This document shows, piece by piece, positions 44,037 through 55,244 of a stretch of DNA of 64,000 bases. This DNA comes from Arachis hypogaea. Lineage: Eukaryota; Streptophyta; Magnoliopsida; Fabales; Fabaceae. The stretch is from NCBI RefSeq assembly GCF_003086295.3, contig NC_092048.1, positions 108,020,276 to 108,084,275 on the forward strand. Reading direction: 5' to 3'. Position 1 is the stretch's first letter. Each line of letters opens with the position of its first letter. The translations under genes and the position numbers were made by a program. Below the pieces are notes generated by a model. The model did not search any database. It saw nothing but the letters and a program-made list of their open reading frames with translations, and was not told the origin of the DNA.

Positions 44037-44567
44037 GCAGACTATCTCAGGACTCTTGAAATAAAGATTCCGTTTGCAGAGGCACTTGAGCAAATACCCT
44101 CTTATGCTAAGTTCATGAAAGAGATCTTAAGTCATAAGAAGGATTGGAGAGAAACTGAAAAAGTTTTCCTCACTGAAGAATGCAGTGCAGTCATTCTGAA
44201 AAGCTTACCAGAGAAGCTTAAAGATCCTGGAAGCTTTATGATACCATACACATTAGAGGGTACTTCTACCAAGACAGCTCTATGTGACATTGGGGCAAGT
44301 ATCAACCTAATACCTGCATCCACTATCAAAAAGCTTTGTTTGACTGATGAGGTTAAACCAACTCGGATATGCCTCCAACTTGTTGATGGCTCCATTAAGA
44401 TTCCATCAGGCGTAATTGAGGACATGATTGTCAAGGTTGGGCCATTTGCCTTTCCCACTGACTTTGTAGTGCTGGAAATGGAGGAGCACAAGAGTGCAAC
44501 TCTCATTCTAGGAAGACCTTTCCTAGCAACTGGACGAACCCTCATTGACGTCCAAAAGGGGAGATAA
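44037..44567 (+). CDS. Element C aspartic protease
   Basis: The frame is open from the stop near 44022 to TAA at 44565-44567. It covers FADYLRTLEIKIPF, EILSHKKDWRETEKVFLTEE, the active site LCDIGASINLIP (D-I-G-A) and LILGRPFLATGRTLIDVQ. The ORF stops two codons after the A-AAG-GGG heptamer, and the RT lies in a different frame, as in A. Athila-type protease for Gag-Pol cleavage. Confidence 0.85.
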   Translation, partial: ADYLRTLEIKIPFAEALEQIPSYAKFMKEILSHKKDWRETEKVFLTEECSAVILKSLPEKLKDPGSFMIPYTLEGTSTKTALCDIGASINLIPASTIKKLCLTDEVKPTRICLQLVDGSIKIPSGVIEDMIVKVGPFAFPTDFVVLEMEEHKSATLILGRPFLATGRTLIDVQKGR

Positions 44568-44643
44568 CCCTGAGAGTCAATGAGGATGAGTTTATGTTGA
44601 ATGATGTCAAAGCTATGCAGCATCCAGACACATCAAAGACTGC

Positions 44644-45850
44644 ATGAGCGCTGATATTATTGACTCCCTGGTGGAAGAGGTCATTATGACTGAGAGTCTT
44701 GAATCAGAGCTAGAGGACATTTTTAAAGATGTTCAGCCTGATCTGGAGGAACCAGAGAAAACAGAAGAACCTCTGAAAACTCCTCAGGAAGAGGAGAAGC
44801 CTCCTAAACCCGAGCTCAAACCACTACCACCATCCCTGAAATATGCATTTCTGGGAGAAAATGACACTTTTCCCGTGATTATAAGATCTGCATTAGAGCC
44901 ACAGGAAGAGAATGCACTAATTCAGGTGTTAAGGACACACAAGACAGCTCTTGGGTGGTCCATAAGTGATCTTAAGGGCATTAGTCTAGCCAGATGCATG
45001 CACAAGATCCTATTGGAAGATGATGCTAAGCCAGTAGTTCAACCACAGAGGTGGCTAAATCCCGCCATGAAGGAGGTGGCGCAGAAAGAGGTCACTAAGT
45101 TACTAGAGGCTGGGATTATTTATCCTATTTCTAATAGCCCCTGGGTGAGCCCTGTCCATGTTGTCCCCAAGAAGGAAGGAATGACAGTGGTTCATAACTA
45201 AAAGAATGAACTGGTTCCTACAAGAACAGTTATAGGGTGGCGTATGTGTATTGATTACATAAGACTCAATACAGCCACCAGAAAGGATCATTTTCCTTTA
45301 CCATTCATAGACTAGATGTTAGAGAGACTAGCAGGTCATGAATACTACTGCTTTTTGGATGGCTATTCAGGTTACAACCAAATTGCAGTAGATCCTCAAG
45401 ACCAAGAGAAAACAGCATTCACATGTCCTTCTGGAGTATTTGCCTACAGAAGGATGCCATTTGGTCTGTGCAATGCACCTGCAACTTTTCAGAGGTGCAT
45501 GCTCTCTATCTTCTCTGATATGGTAGAGAAATTTATGGAAGTCTTCATGGATGACTTCTCAGTATTTGGAGACTCATTCAGCTCCTTTCTTGACCATCTA
45601 GCACTTATTTTGAAAAGGTGCCAAGAGACTAACCTTGTTTTAAACTGGGAAAAATGTCACTTTATGGTGACTGAAGGAATTGTCCTTGGGCACAAAATTT
45701 CAAACAAGGGAATAGAGGTGGATCAAGCTAAAGTAGAGGTAATTGAAAAATTACCACCACCTACTAATGTTAAGGCAATCAGAAGCTTTCTGGGGAATGC
45801 AGGATTCTATAGGAGGTTTAAAAGGATTTTTCAAAAATTGCAAAACCTCT
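44644..45850 (+). pseudogene. Element C reverse transcriptase
   Basis: The ATG at 44644 opens the acidic linker and RT fingers, with TAA at 45199-45201 after VVHN (the same codon position as the B stop). A second TAG follows FID at about 45313. The palm then continues in frame: CFLDGYSGYNQI, AYRRMPFGLCNAPATFQR and the F-M-D-D catalytic box (VFMDDFSVF). The connection reaches SFLGNAGFYRRF, where a single-base change shifts the frame near 45825. Non-functional. Confidence 0.88.
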
Positions 45851-46047
45851 GAGCAATCTGCTAGCTGCTGACACGCCATTTGTCTTTGACACTGAGTGTC
45901 TGCAGGCGTTTGAAACTCTGAAAGCTAAGTGGGTCACAGCACCAGTCATTTCTATACCAGACTGGATATTACCATTCGAACTAATGTGTGATGCCAGTGA
46001 CCATGTCATTGGTGCAGTGTTAGGACAGAGGCATAACAAGCTTCTGC
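45826..46047 (+). pseudogene. Element C RNase H, first piece
   Basis: Continues in the shifted frame: [45 protein letters not shown]. Cut at 46052 by element G right after KLLHV; the other half is at 56957. Confidence 0.85.
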
Positions 46048-46052
46048 ACGTC

Positions 46053-47764
46053 TGATGAGCAGATAATTTATACGCTTTTTGACATTGTTTTTAGTATGTT
46101 TTTAGTAGGATCTAGTTACTTTTAGGGATGTTTTCATTAGTTTTTATGTTAAATTTACATTTCTGGACTTTACTATGAGTTTATATGTTTTTCTGTGATT
46201 TCAGGTATTTTCTGGCTGAAATTGAGGGACTTGAGCAAAAATCAGATTCAGAGGTAGAAGAAGGACTGCTGATGCTGTTGGACACTGACCTCCCTGCACT
46301 CAAAGTAGATTTTCGGGAGCTACAGAACTCAAAATAGCGCGCTTCCAATTGAGTTGGAAAGTAGACATCTAGCGCTTTCCAGCAATATATAATAGTCTAT
46401 ACTTTGGCCGAGTTTAGATGACGTAAAAGGGCGTTGAACGCCAGTTCTACGCTGCTGTCTGGAGTTAAACGCTAGAAACACGTTACAAGCCAGAGTTGAA
46501 CGCCAGAAATACGTTACAAACTGGCGTTCAACTCCAAGAATGACCTCTTCACGTGTAACATTCAAGCTCAGCCCAAGCACACACCAAGTGGGCCCCGGAA
46601 GTGGATTTATGCATCAATTACTTACTTCTGTAAACCCTAGTAACTAGTTAGTATAAATAGGACTTTTTACTATTGTATTTACATCTTTGGAACATCTTGG
46701 GACATCTGGTTCTTAGATCATGGGGGCTGGCCATTCGGCCATGCCTGAACCTTTCATTTATTTATTTTCAAACGGTAGATTTTCTACACTCCATAGGTTA
46801 AGGTGTGGAGCTCTGCTGTTCCTCATGAATTAATGCAAAGTACTACTGTTTTTCTATTCAATTCAACTTATTCCGCTTCTAAAATATTCATTCGCACTTC
46901 AATATGAATGTTATGAACGTGACAATCATCATCATTCCCCAACGAATGTGTGCCTGACAACCACTTCCGTTCCACATTAGATTGAATGAGTATCTCTTGG
47001 ATCTCTTAGTCAGAATCTTCGTGGTATAAGCTAGATTGATGGCGGCATTCATAAGAGTTTGGAAAGTCTAAACCTTGTCTGTGGTATTCCGAGTAGGACT
47101 CTGGGATTGAATGACTGTGACGAACTTCAAACTCGCGAGTGTTGGGCGTAGTGACAGACGCAAAAGGAGGGTGAATCCTATTCCAGTATGATCGAGAACC
47201 TCAGAAGATTAGCCGTGTTGTGACAGAGCATTTGGACCATTTTCACAAGAGGATAGGATGCAGCCATTGACCACGGTGATGCCTCCAGACGATTAGCCAT
47301 GCAGTGACAGCGCATCGGACCATTTTCCAGAGAGGATGAAAAGTAGCCATTGACAATGGTGATGTCCTTACATAAAGCCAGCCATAGAAAGGAGTAAGAC
47401 TGATTGGATGAAGACAGTAGGAAAGTAGAAGTTCAGAGGGACGAAAGCATCTCTATACCTTTATCTGAAATTCTCACCAATGATATACATAAGTATTTCT
47501 ATCCTTATTTCCTATTTATTATTAAAATTCAAAAACTCCATAACTATTTGATATCCGCCTGACTGAGATTTACAAGATGACCATAGCTTGCTTCATACCA
47601 ACAATCTCCGTGGGATCGACCCTTACTCACGTAAGGTTTATTACTTGGACGACCCAGTGCACTTGCTGGTTAGTTGTATCGAAGTTGTGAATGAAAAACG
47701 ATTTATTAAGACGTGCGTACATAGTTTTTGGCGCCATTGCCTGAGATCACAATTTTGTGCACCA
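46053..47764 (+). repeat. Element G 5' LTR
   Basis: TGATGAGCAGATAATTT...TTGTGCACCA. TATA box at 46652-46659, palindromes at about 46429-46536. A primer-site-like TGGCGCCATTGCC (47729-47741) lies inside the LTR, 23 bp before its end. Confidence 0.95.
46652..46659 (+). promoter_or_regulatory. TATA box of G LTR
   Basis: TATAAATA; counterpart at 55844-55851. Confidence 0.65.
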
Positions 47765-47770
47765 AGTTTT

Positions 47771-47788
47771 TGGCGCCGTTGCCGGGGA
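47771..47788 (+). promoter_or_regulatory. Element G primer binding site (tRNA-Asp)
   Basis: TGGCGCCGTTGCCGGGGA, perfect complement of the tRNA-Asp 3' end, 6 bases after the LTR. Confidence 0.9.
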
Positions 47789-49657
47789 TTGTTCGAGTTT
47801 GGACAACTGACGGTTCATCTTGTTGCTCAGATTAGGTAACTTTCTTTTCGTTTTCTTTTCATAAAAATCTTTCAAAAAAAAATTTTTCTCCTTTGTTTTC
47901 GAAAAAAAATTTTTTAAATAAATGTTTTCAAAAATATATTTTTCTTCAGAATTTTTAAAAATGAATTCTAGTGTTTCATGATGATTTGTTGAATCCTGGC
48001 TGTAAGCCATGTCTAAACTTTTGGACTGGGGTTTCAACTTATCATCACAAGAGCTTATTGATCCTCACATACTTAGTTGCTATATACATGGAAAGTATCA
48101 ATACATGCTAAAGCTTGACTGGCTATTAAGCCATGTCTAACCCTCAGATTGGAGCTTTAGAATAAGAGTACGATTCCTGGAATTCATATTAAAAATTTTG
48201 GAATCCTTATTTTTCTTTTTCTCAAATAATTTTCGAAAAAAATCCAAAAAAAATCATAAAATCATAAAAATAAAAAATATTTTGTGTTTCTTGTTTGAGT
48301 CTTGAGTCAATTTTTAAGTTTGGTGTCAATTGCATACTCATCTTGCATTTTTCGAAAATTGCATTCATGCATTGCATTCATCATGATCTTCAAGTTGTTC
48401 TTGATAAACCTTCTTGATTGATCTTCATATTACATTGTTTTGTGTTGTATGGTGTTTTTCATATGCATTCTTGAATTCTTAGTATCTAAGCATTAAGGAT
48501 TTCTAAGTTTGGTGTCTTGCATGTTTTCTTTGCATTGAAAATTTTTCAAAAATATGTTCTTGATGTTCATCATGATCTTCAAAGTGTTCTTGGTGTTCAT
48601 CTTGACATTCATAGCATTCTTGCATGCATTCATTGTTTTGATCCAAAATTTTCATGCATTGCATCATTTTTATGTTTTTCTCGTTCATCATTAAAAATTC
48701 AAAAATCAAAAAAATATTTTTCCCTTTTTCACTCATAAATTTCGAAAATTTGAGTTGACTTTTTCAAAACTTTTTAAAACTTAGTTGTTTCTTATGAGTC
48801 AAATCAAATTTTCAATTTAAAAATCTTATCTTTTTCAAAATCCTTTTCAAAAATCAAATCTTTTTCATTTTTCTTAGTTATTTTCGAAAATTTAAAAAAA
48901 AAATATTTTTCAAAATCTTTTTCTTATCTTTATCACATAATTTTCAAAAATAACATCATCAATTAATGTTTTGATTCAAAAATTTCAAGTTTGTTACTTG
49001 CTTGCTAAGAAAGATTCAAACTTTAAGTTCTAGAATCGTATCTTGTGATTTCTTGTGAATCAAGTCATTAATTGTGATTTTAAAAATAAAATCTTTTTCA
49101 AAACTAATTTCAACCATATCTTTTCAAAAATATCTTTTTATCTTATCTTTTTCAAAATCATATCTTTTTCAAAAATTTGATTTTAAAATATCTTTTCTAA
49201 CTTCTTATCTTCTCATCTTTTCAAAATTGATTTTCAAAATTGTTTCAACTAACTAACTAACTTTTTGTTTGTTTCTTATCTTTTTCAAAACTACCTAACT
49301 AACCCTCTCTCTTTAATTTTCGAAAATATCTCCCTCTTTTTCAAAAATTCTTTTTAATTAACTAATTATTTTAATTTTTTATTTTAATTTTCGAAAATTA
49401 CTAACCTTTTTCAAAAATAATTTTCGAAAATCACTAACTCTTTTTCAAAAATAATTTTCGAAAATTCTCTCTCTCTCATCTCCTTCTATTTATTTATTTA
49501 TTTACTAACATCTCTTCCTCACTCACCAAAAATCCGAACCATCTCTCTCTGAGTTCAGATTTTCTCTTCTTCTTTTCTTCTACTCACATAAGGGAACCTC
49601 TATACCCGGGCAAAAAGGATCCCTATTATTATTATTTTTCTGTTCTCTCTTTTTCAT
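47789..49657 (+). other. Element G untranslated leader
   Basis: About 1.87 kb, T-rich with many TTTTCGAAAA palindromes and TAAGTTTGGTGTC copies (48317, 48503). A less AT-rich island at about 47975-48180 holds an imperfect repeat (TAAGCCATGTCTAA twice) not seen in the B, C or F leaders. Confidence 0.65.
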
Positions 49658-50767
49658 ATGAGCAGGAGCAAGGACAAGAACATTCTTGTTGAAGCAGACC
49701 CTGAACCTGAAAGGACTCTGAAGAGGAAACTAAGAGAAGCTAAATTACAACAAGCCAGCAAGCACCTTTCAAAAATTTTCGAACAGGAAGAGGAGATGGC
49801 AACCGAAAATAATAATAATGCAAGGAGGATGCTTGGTGACTTTACTGCACCTAATTCCAATTTACATGGAAGAAGCATCTCCATCCCCACCATTGGAGCA
49901 AACAATTTTGAGCTGAAACCTCAATTAGTTTCTCTGATGCAACAGAACTGCAAGTTTCATGGACTTCCATCTGAAGACCCTTTTCAGTTCTTAACTGAAT
50001 TCTTGCAGATCTGTGATACTGTTAAGACTAATGGAGTAGATCCTGAAGTCTACAGGCTCATGCTTTTCCCTTTTGCTGTAAGAGACAGAGCTAGAGTGTG
50101 GTTGGACTCTCAACCCAAAGATAGCCTGAACTCTTGGGATAAGCTGGTCATGGCTTTCTTAGCCAAGTTCTTTCCTCCTCAAAAGCTGAGCAAGCTTAGA
50201 GTGGATGTTCAAACCTTCAAACAGAAAGAAGGTGAATCCCTCTATGAAGCTTGTGAGAGATACAAGCAACTGACCAAAAAGTGTCCTTCTGACATGCTTT
50301 CAGAATGGACCATCCTGGATATATTCTATGATGGTTTGTCTGAATTAGCTAAGATGTCATTGGATACTTCTGCAGGTGGATCCATTCACCTAAAGAAAAC
50401 GCCTGCAGAAGCTCAAGAACTCATTGACATGATTGCTAATAACCAGTTCATGTACACTTTTGAGAGGAATCCTGTGAGCAATGGGACGCCTCAAAAGAAG
50501 GGAATTCTTCAAATTGATACTCTGAATGCCATATTGGCTCAGAACAAAATATTGACTCAGCAAGTCAATATGATTTCTCAGAGTCTGAATGGAATGCAAG
50601 CTGCATCCAACAGTACTCAAGAGGCGCCTTCTGAAGAAGAGGCCTATGATCCTGAAAACCCTGCAATAGCAGAGGTGAATTACATGGGTGAACCATATGG
50701 AAACACCTATAATCCCTCATGGAGAAATCACCCAAATCTCTCATGGAAGGATCAACAAAAGCCTTAA
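49658..50767 (+). pseudogene. Element G gag, first part (369 codons then TAA)
   Basis: MSRSKDKNILVEADPEPERT, closely matching F. The gag domain is at about residues 80-265 (FLTEFLQICDTVK, LFPFAVRDRARVWLDSQP, FFPPQKLSKLRVD, ESLYEACERYKQL, GGSIHLKKTPAEAQELIDM). The linker ends NLSWKDQQKP, where CAA has become TAA at 50765-50767. The frame continues open after that stop, so G gag lacks only this codon. Confidence 0.9.
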
Positions 50768-51849
50768 CAAGGCTTTAATAATGGTGGAAGAAACAGATTT
50801 AGCAATAGCAAGCCTTTTCCATCATCCACTCAGCAACAGACAGAGAACTCTGAACAAAATACTTCTAATTTAGCAAACTTAGTCTCTGATCTATCTAAGG
50901 CCACTGTGAGTTTCATGAATGAAACAAGGTCCTCCATTAGAAATTTGGAAGCACAAGTGGGCCAGCTGAGTAAAAGGATCACTAAAATCCCTCCTAGTAC
51001 TCTCCCAAGCAATACAGAAGAAAATCCAAAAGGAGAGTGCAAGGCCATTGAAATGACCATCATGGCCGAAACCACAAAAGAGGAGGAGGACGTGAATCCC
51101 AAGGAGGAAGACCTCCTGGGACGTCCAGTGATCAATAAGGAGTTTCCCTTTGAGGAACCAAAGGAATCTGAGGCTCAACTAGAGACCATTGAGATTCCAT
51201 TAAACCTCCTTATGCCATTCATGAGCTCTGATGAGTATTCCTCTTCTGAAGAGAATGAGGATGTTACTAAGGAGAAGTTACCAAGTACCTTGGTGCAATC
51301 ATGAAGCTGAATGCCAAATTATTTGGTATTGAGACTTGGGAATATGAACCTCCATTGTTCACCAATGAACTAAGTGATTTGGATCAACTGACATTGCCTC
51401 AGAAGAAACAGGATCCTGGAAAGTTCTTAATACCTTGTACCATAGGCACCATGATCTTTGAAAAGGCTCTGTGTGACCTTGGTTCAGGGATAAACCTCAT
51501 GCCCCTCTCTGTAATAGAGAAACTGGGAATCTTTGGGGTGCAAGCTGCTAAAATCTCATTAGAGATGGCAGACAATTCAAGAAAACAGGCTTATAGACAA
51601 GTAGAGGATGTGTTAGTAAAGGTTGAAGGCCTTTACATCCCTGCTGATTTCATAGTCCTAGATACTGGGAAGGATGAGGATGAATCCATCATCCTTGGAA
51701 GACCCTTCCTAGCCACAGCAAGAGCTGTGATTGATGTTGACAGAGGCGAACTAGTCCTTCAATTGAATGAGGACTCCCTTGAGTTTAAAACTCAAGGTCA
51801 TCCTTCTGTAAACATGGAAAAGAGGCACAGTAAGCTTCTCTCAAAATAA
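50768..51849 (+). pseudogene. Element G gag linker and protease
   Basis: Same frame to about 51275 (NNGGRNRFSNSK, NETRSSIRNLEAQVGQLSKR, acidic segment). A one-base loss within GAGAAGTTACC then shifts it. From 51301 the protease follows: LPQKKQDPGKFLIPCT, ALCDLGSGINLMP and SIILGRPFLATARAVIDV. It reads past the F stop into the tail KTQGHPSVNMEKRHSKLLSK and ends at 51847-51849. No pol follows. Confidence 0.88.
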
Positions 51850-52163
51850 AGTCAACAAGAGCCCTCACAGTCAAACTCTAAGTTTGGTGTTGAACTCCCA
51901 TATCCAAACTCTAAGTTTGGTGTTGGAGAGTCTCAACAATGCTCTGAACATCTGTGAGGCTCCATGAGAACCCATTGTCAAACTATTGACATTAAAGAAG
52001 CGCTTGTTGGGAGGCAACCCAATTTTTATTTATCTAATTTTATTTTTATTGTTATTTCATGTTTTATTAGGTTCATGATCATGCGGAGTCACAAAATAAA
52101 TATAAAAATTGAAAACGGAATAAAAAACAGCAGAAGAAAAATCACACCCTGGAGAAGGATCTC
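51850..52163 (+). other. G tail between protease and array
   Basis: Two CTCTAAGTTTGGTGTTG copies (51879, 51911) and GAAGCGCTTGTTGGGAGGCAACCCA. The latter block also follows the integrase ORF in C (58650-58664), where it reads CTGGGAGGCAACCCA. Confidence 0.65.
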
Positions 52164-52409
52164 ACTGGCGTTTAAACGCTAGTAAGGAGCATCTGTCTGG
52201 CATTCAACGCCAGAACAGAGCATGTTTCTGGCGTTGAACGCCAGAAACAAGCAGCATCCTGGCGTTCAGACGCCAGAAATGCACAGTAAAGAAGAGCTGG
52301 CGCTGAACGCCAGAAACAAGCATCTGGCTGGCGTTCAACGCCAGAAATATGCTGCATCTGGGCGTTGAATACCCAGAACAAGCATCAATTCGGCGTTTAA
52401 ACGCCAGAA
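52164..52409 (+). repeat. Palindrome array in the G spacer
   Basis: Eight palindromes of the CTGGCGTTCAACGCCAGAA type, about 29-33 bp apart, the largest array in F and G. One copy is GGGCGTTGAATACCCAG, still palindromic through a compensated change. Confidence 0.92.
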
Positions 52410-52896
52410 TTGCATGCAAAGGCATTTTACATGCCTAATGGGTGCAGGGATGCAAATCCTTGACACCTCAGGATCTGTGGACCCCACAGAATCATCTCAG
52501 CATCTGTGGACCCTACAGGATCCCCACCTACCACCACTCACTCTCTTCCCTCTTCTCAATGTTCATCCTCTCTTCCCAATAAACACTCTTCCCCAAAACT
52601 CTTCACCAATCACCTCAATCTCTCTTCCCTATCACCACCTACCACCACTCACATCCATCCACTCTTCCCCATAAACCTACCTCATAAACCCCACCTACCT
52701 TCAAAATTCAAAATCAATTTCCCACCCAAAACCCACCCTTATGGCCGAACCTTACCCCCCTCCCTTCCCTATATAAAGCCCTCCATTCTTCTTCATTTTC
52801 ACACAGAACAATCCTCTCTTCCCCTTCTTAGCCGAAACACATCTCTCTCCCCCTCCTCCATATTTTCTTCTTCTTCTTCATCTATTCTTTCTTCTC
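52410..52896 (+). other. G spacer before the extra ORF
   Basis: C- and T-rich (CCACCACTCA, TCTTCCC). It contains a TATATAAAGCCC (about 52771) that could be a second promoter TATA box for the downstream ORF. No credible ORF of its own. Confidence 0.45.
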
Positions 52897-52933
52897 TTGC
52901 TCGAGGGCGAGCAAAATTCTAAGTTTGGTGTGG
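52897..52933 (+). promoter_or_regulatory. Hairpin and AAGTTTGGTGTGG motif before the extra ORF in G
   Basis: TTGCTCGAGGGCGAGCAA (perfect 7-bp stem) then TCTAAGTTTGGTGTGG, 37 bases before the ORF start. The same module precedes the 3' LTR. Confidence 0.7.
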
Positions 52934-52969
52934 TAAAAGCATAAGCTTTTTGTTTTTCCATTACCATTG

Positions 52970-54118
52970 ATGGCACCTAAGACAGGAGAATCCTCTAGAA
53001 AAGGGAAAGGGAAGACAAAAGCTTCCACCTCCGAGTCATGGGAGATGGAAAGATTCATCTCCAAAGCTCATCAAGACCACTTCTATGATGTTGTGGCCAA
53101 GAAGAAGGTGATCACCGAGGTCCCTTTCAAACTCAAGAGAAATGAGTATCCGGAGATCGGACATGAGATCCATAGAAGAGGTTGGGAAGTTCTAACAAAC
53201 CCCATCCAACAAGTCAGAATTCTAATGGTTCAAGGGTTTTATGCTAATGCATGGATCACAAGGAACCATGATCAAAGTAAGAACCCGAACCCAAAGAATT
53301 ATCTCACCATGGTTCGGGGGAATTACTTAGATTTTAGTCCGGAAAATGTAAGGTTGGCGTTCAACTTGCCAATGATAGAAGAGAACGCACGCCCCTACAC
53401 AAGGAGAGTCAACTTTGATCAAAGGTTGGACCAAGTCCTCATGGACATATGTGTGGAAGGAGCTCAATGGAAGATTGACTCAAAAGGCAAACCAGTTCAA
53501 CTGAGAAGACTGGACCTTAAGCCTGTAGCTAGAGGATGGTTGGAGTTCATTCAACGCTCAATCATTCCCAATAGCAACCGGTCTGAAGTTACTATAGACC
53601 GGGCCATCATGATCCATAGCATCATGATTGGAGAAGAGGTGGAGGTTCATGAGATTATACCTCAAGAACTCTACAAGGTGGCTGACAAGTCCTCCACTAT
53701 GGCAAGGTTAGCTTTTCCTCACCTCATTTGCCATCTTTGCAATTCGGCTGGGATTGGCATAGAAAGAGACATTCCCATTGAGGAAGAGAAGCCCATCACC
53801 AAGAAAAGGATGGAGCAAACAAGAGAGCCCATTCATGGATCTAAAGAGATGCATGAAGCTCATCACCATGAGATCCCGGAGATGCCTCAAATGCATTTTC
53901 CTCCACAAAACTATTGGGAGCAAATCAACACCTCCCTAGGAGAATTAAGTTCCAACATGGGACAACTAAGGGTATAACATCAAGAGCACTCCATCATCCT
54001 TCATGAGATTAGAGAAGATCAAAAAGCAATGAGGGAGGAGCAACAAAGACAAGGAAGATACATAGAAGAGCTCAAGGACATCATTGGTTCCTCAAGAAGG
54101 AAACGCCACCATTACTAA
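52970..54118 (+). CDS. Element G extra ORF (Transposase_32-like, env position)
   Basis: ATG at 52970 (MAPKTGESSRKGKGK) chosen because the C homologue also starts MAPK. It opens to TAA at 53975-53977 (335 residues); after that stop 46 more codons stay in frame to 54116-54118. The N-terminus is basic and nuclear-signal-like (KGKGKTK). The central part (about 25-270) has RGWEVLTNP, MVQGFYANAW, NYLTMVRGNYLDFSPENVRLAFN, LRRLDLKPVARGWLEFIQRS and MIGEEVEVHEIIPQELYK. It resembles the plant domain called putative plant transposon protein (Transposase_32), from memory. The C-terminal part is predicted coiled coil. No signal peptide or membrane helix is seen, so not an envelope protein. Function unknown. 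Confidence 0.8.
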
Positions 54119-55207
54119 GGTGGATTCATTCCTTGTTCTTAATTTCTCTGTTTTTTGTTTTCTTTATGTTAAGTGCTTACCTATGTTTGTGTCTTATTAC
54201 ATGATCATTAGTAGTTAGTAACTATGTCTTAAAGTTAGGAATGTCCTATGAATCCATCACCTCTCTTAAATGAAAAATGTTTTAATTCAAAAGAACAAGA
54301 AGTACATGAGTTTCGAATTTATCCTTGAACTTAGTTTAATTATATTGATGTGGTGACAATGCTTCTTGTTTTCTGAATGAATGCTTGAACAATGCATATG
54401 TCTTTTGAAGTTGTTGTTTAAGAATGTTAAATATGTTGGCTCTTAAAAGAATGATGACAAGGAGACATGTTATTTGATAATCTAAAAAATCATAAAAATG
54501 ATTCTTGAAGCAAGAAAAAGCAGCAAAGAACAAAGCTTGCAGAAAAAAAAAGCGAAAAAAAAATAGAAAGAAAAAGCAAGCAGAAAAAGCCAAAAGCTCT
54601 TAAAACCAAAAGGCAAGAGCAAAAAGCCAATAACCCTTAAAACCAAAAGGCAAGGGTAAATAAAAAGGATCCCAAGGCTTTGAGCATCAGTGGATAGGAG
54701 GGCCTAAAGGAATAAAATCTTGGCCTAAGCAGCTAAACCAAGCTGTCCCTAACCATGTGCTTGTGGCGTGAAGGTGTCAAGTGAAAACTTGAGACTGAGC
54801 GGTTAAAGTCAAGGTCCAAAGCAAAAGAAGAGTGTGCTTAAGAACCCTGGACACCTCTAATTGGGGACTTTAGCAAAGCTGAGTCACAATCTGAAAAGGT
54901 TCACCCAGTTATGTGTTTGTGGCATTTATGTATCCGGTGGTAATAAAGTGCTTAGGGCCATGGCCAAGACTCATAAAGTAGTTGTGTTCAAGAATCAACA
55001 TACTGAACTAGGAGAATCAATAACACTATCTGAACTCTGAGTTCCTATAGATGCCAATCATTCTGAACCTCAATGGATAAAGTGAGATGCCAAAACTATT
55101 CAAGAGGCAAAAAGCTACAAGTCTCGCTCATCTGATTGGAGCTATGTTTCATTGATAGTTTAGAATTTATAGTATATTCTCTTCTTTTTATCCTATTTCA
55201 TTTTCAG
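54119..55207 (+). other. G 3' internal non-coding region
   Basis: Homologous to the corresponding part of B, C and F, with a GAAAAAGC/GCCAAAAGC low-complexity patch at about 54500-54660. No gene seen. Confidence 0.6.
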
Positions 55208-55242
55208 TTGCTTGGGGACAAGCAACAATTTAAGTTTGGTGT
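55208..55242 (+). promoter_or_regulatory. Pre-LTR hairpin and AAGTTTGGTGT motif of G
   Basis: TTGCTTGGGGACAAGCAA then CAA and TTTAAGTTTGGTGT, ending two bases before the 3' LTR. No classical polypurine tract. Confidence 0.7.
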
Positions 55243-55244
55243 TG

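Noticed and set aside
52164..52409. CRISPR-like array
   Set aside because: Regularly spaced palindromes, but the spacers are short, similar and part of a plant retroelement; no cas genes.
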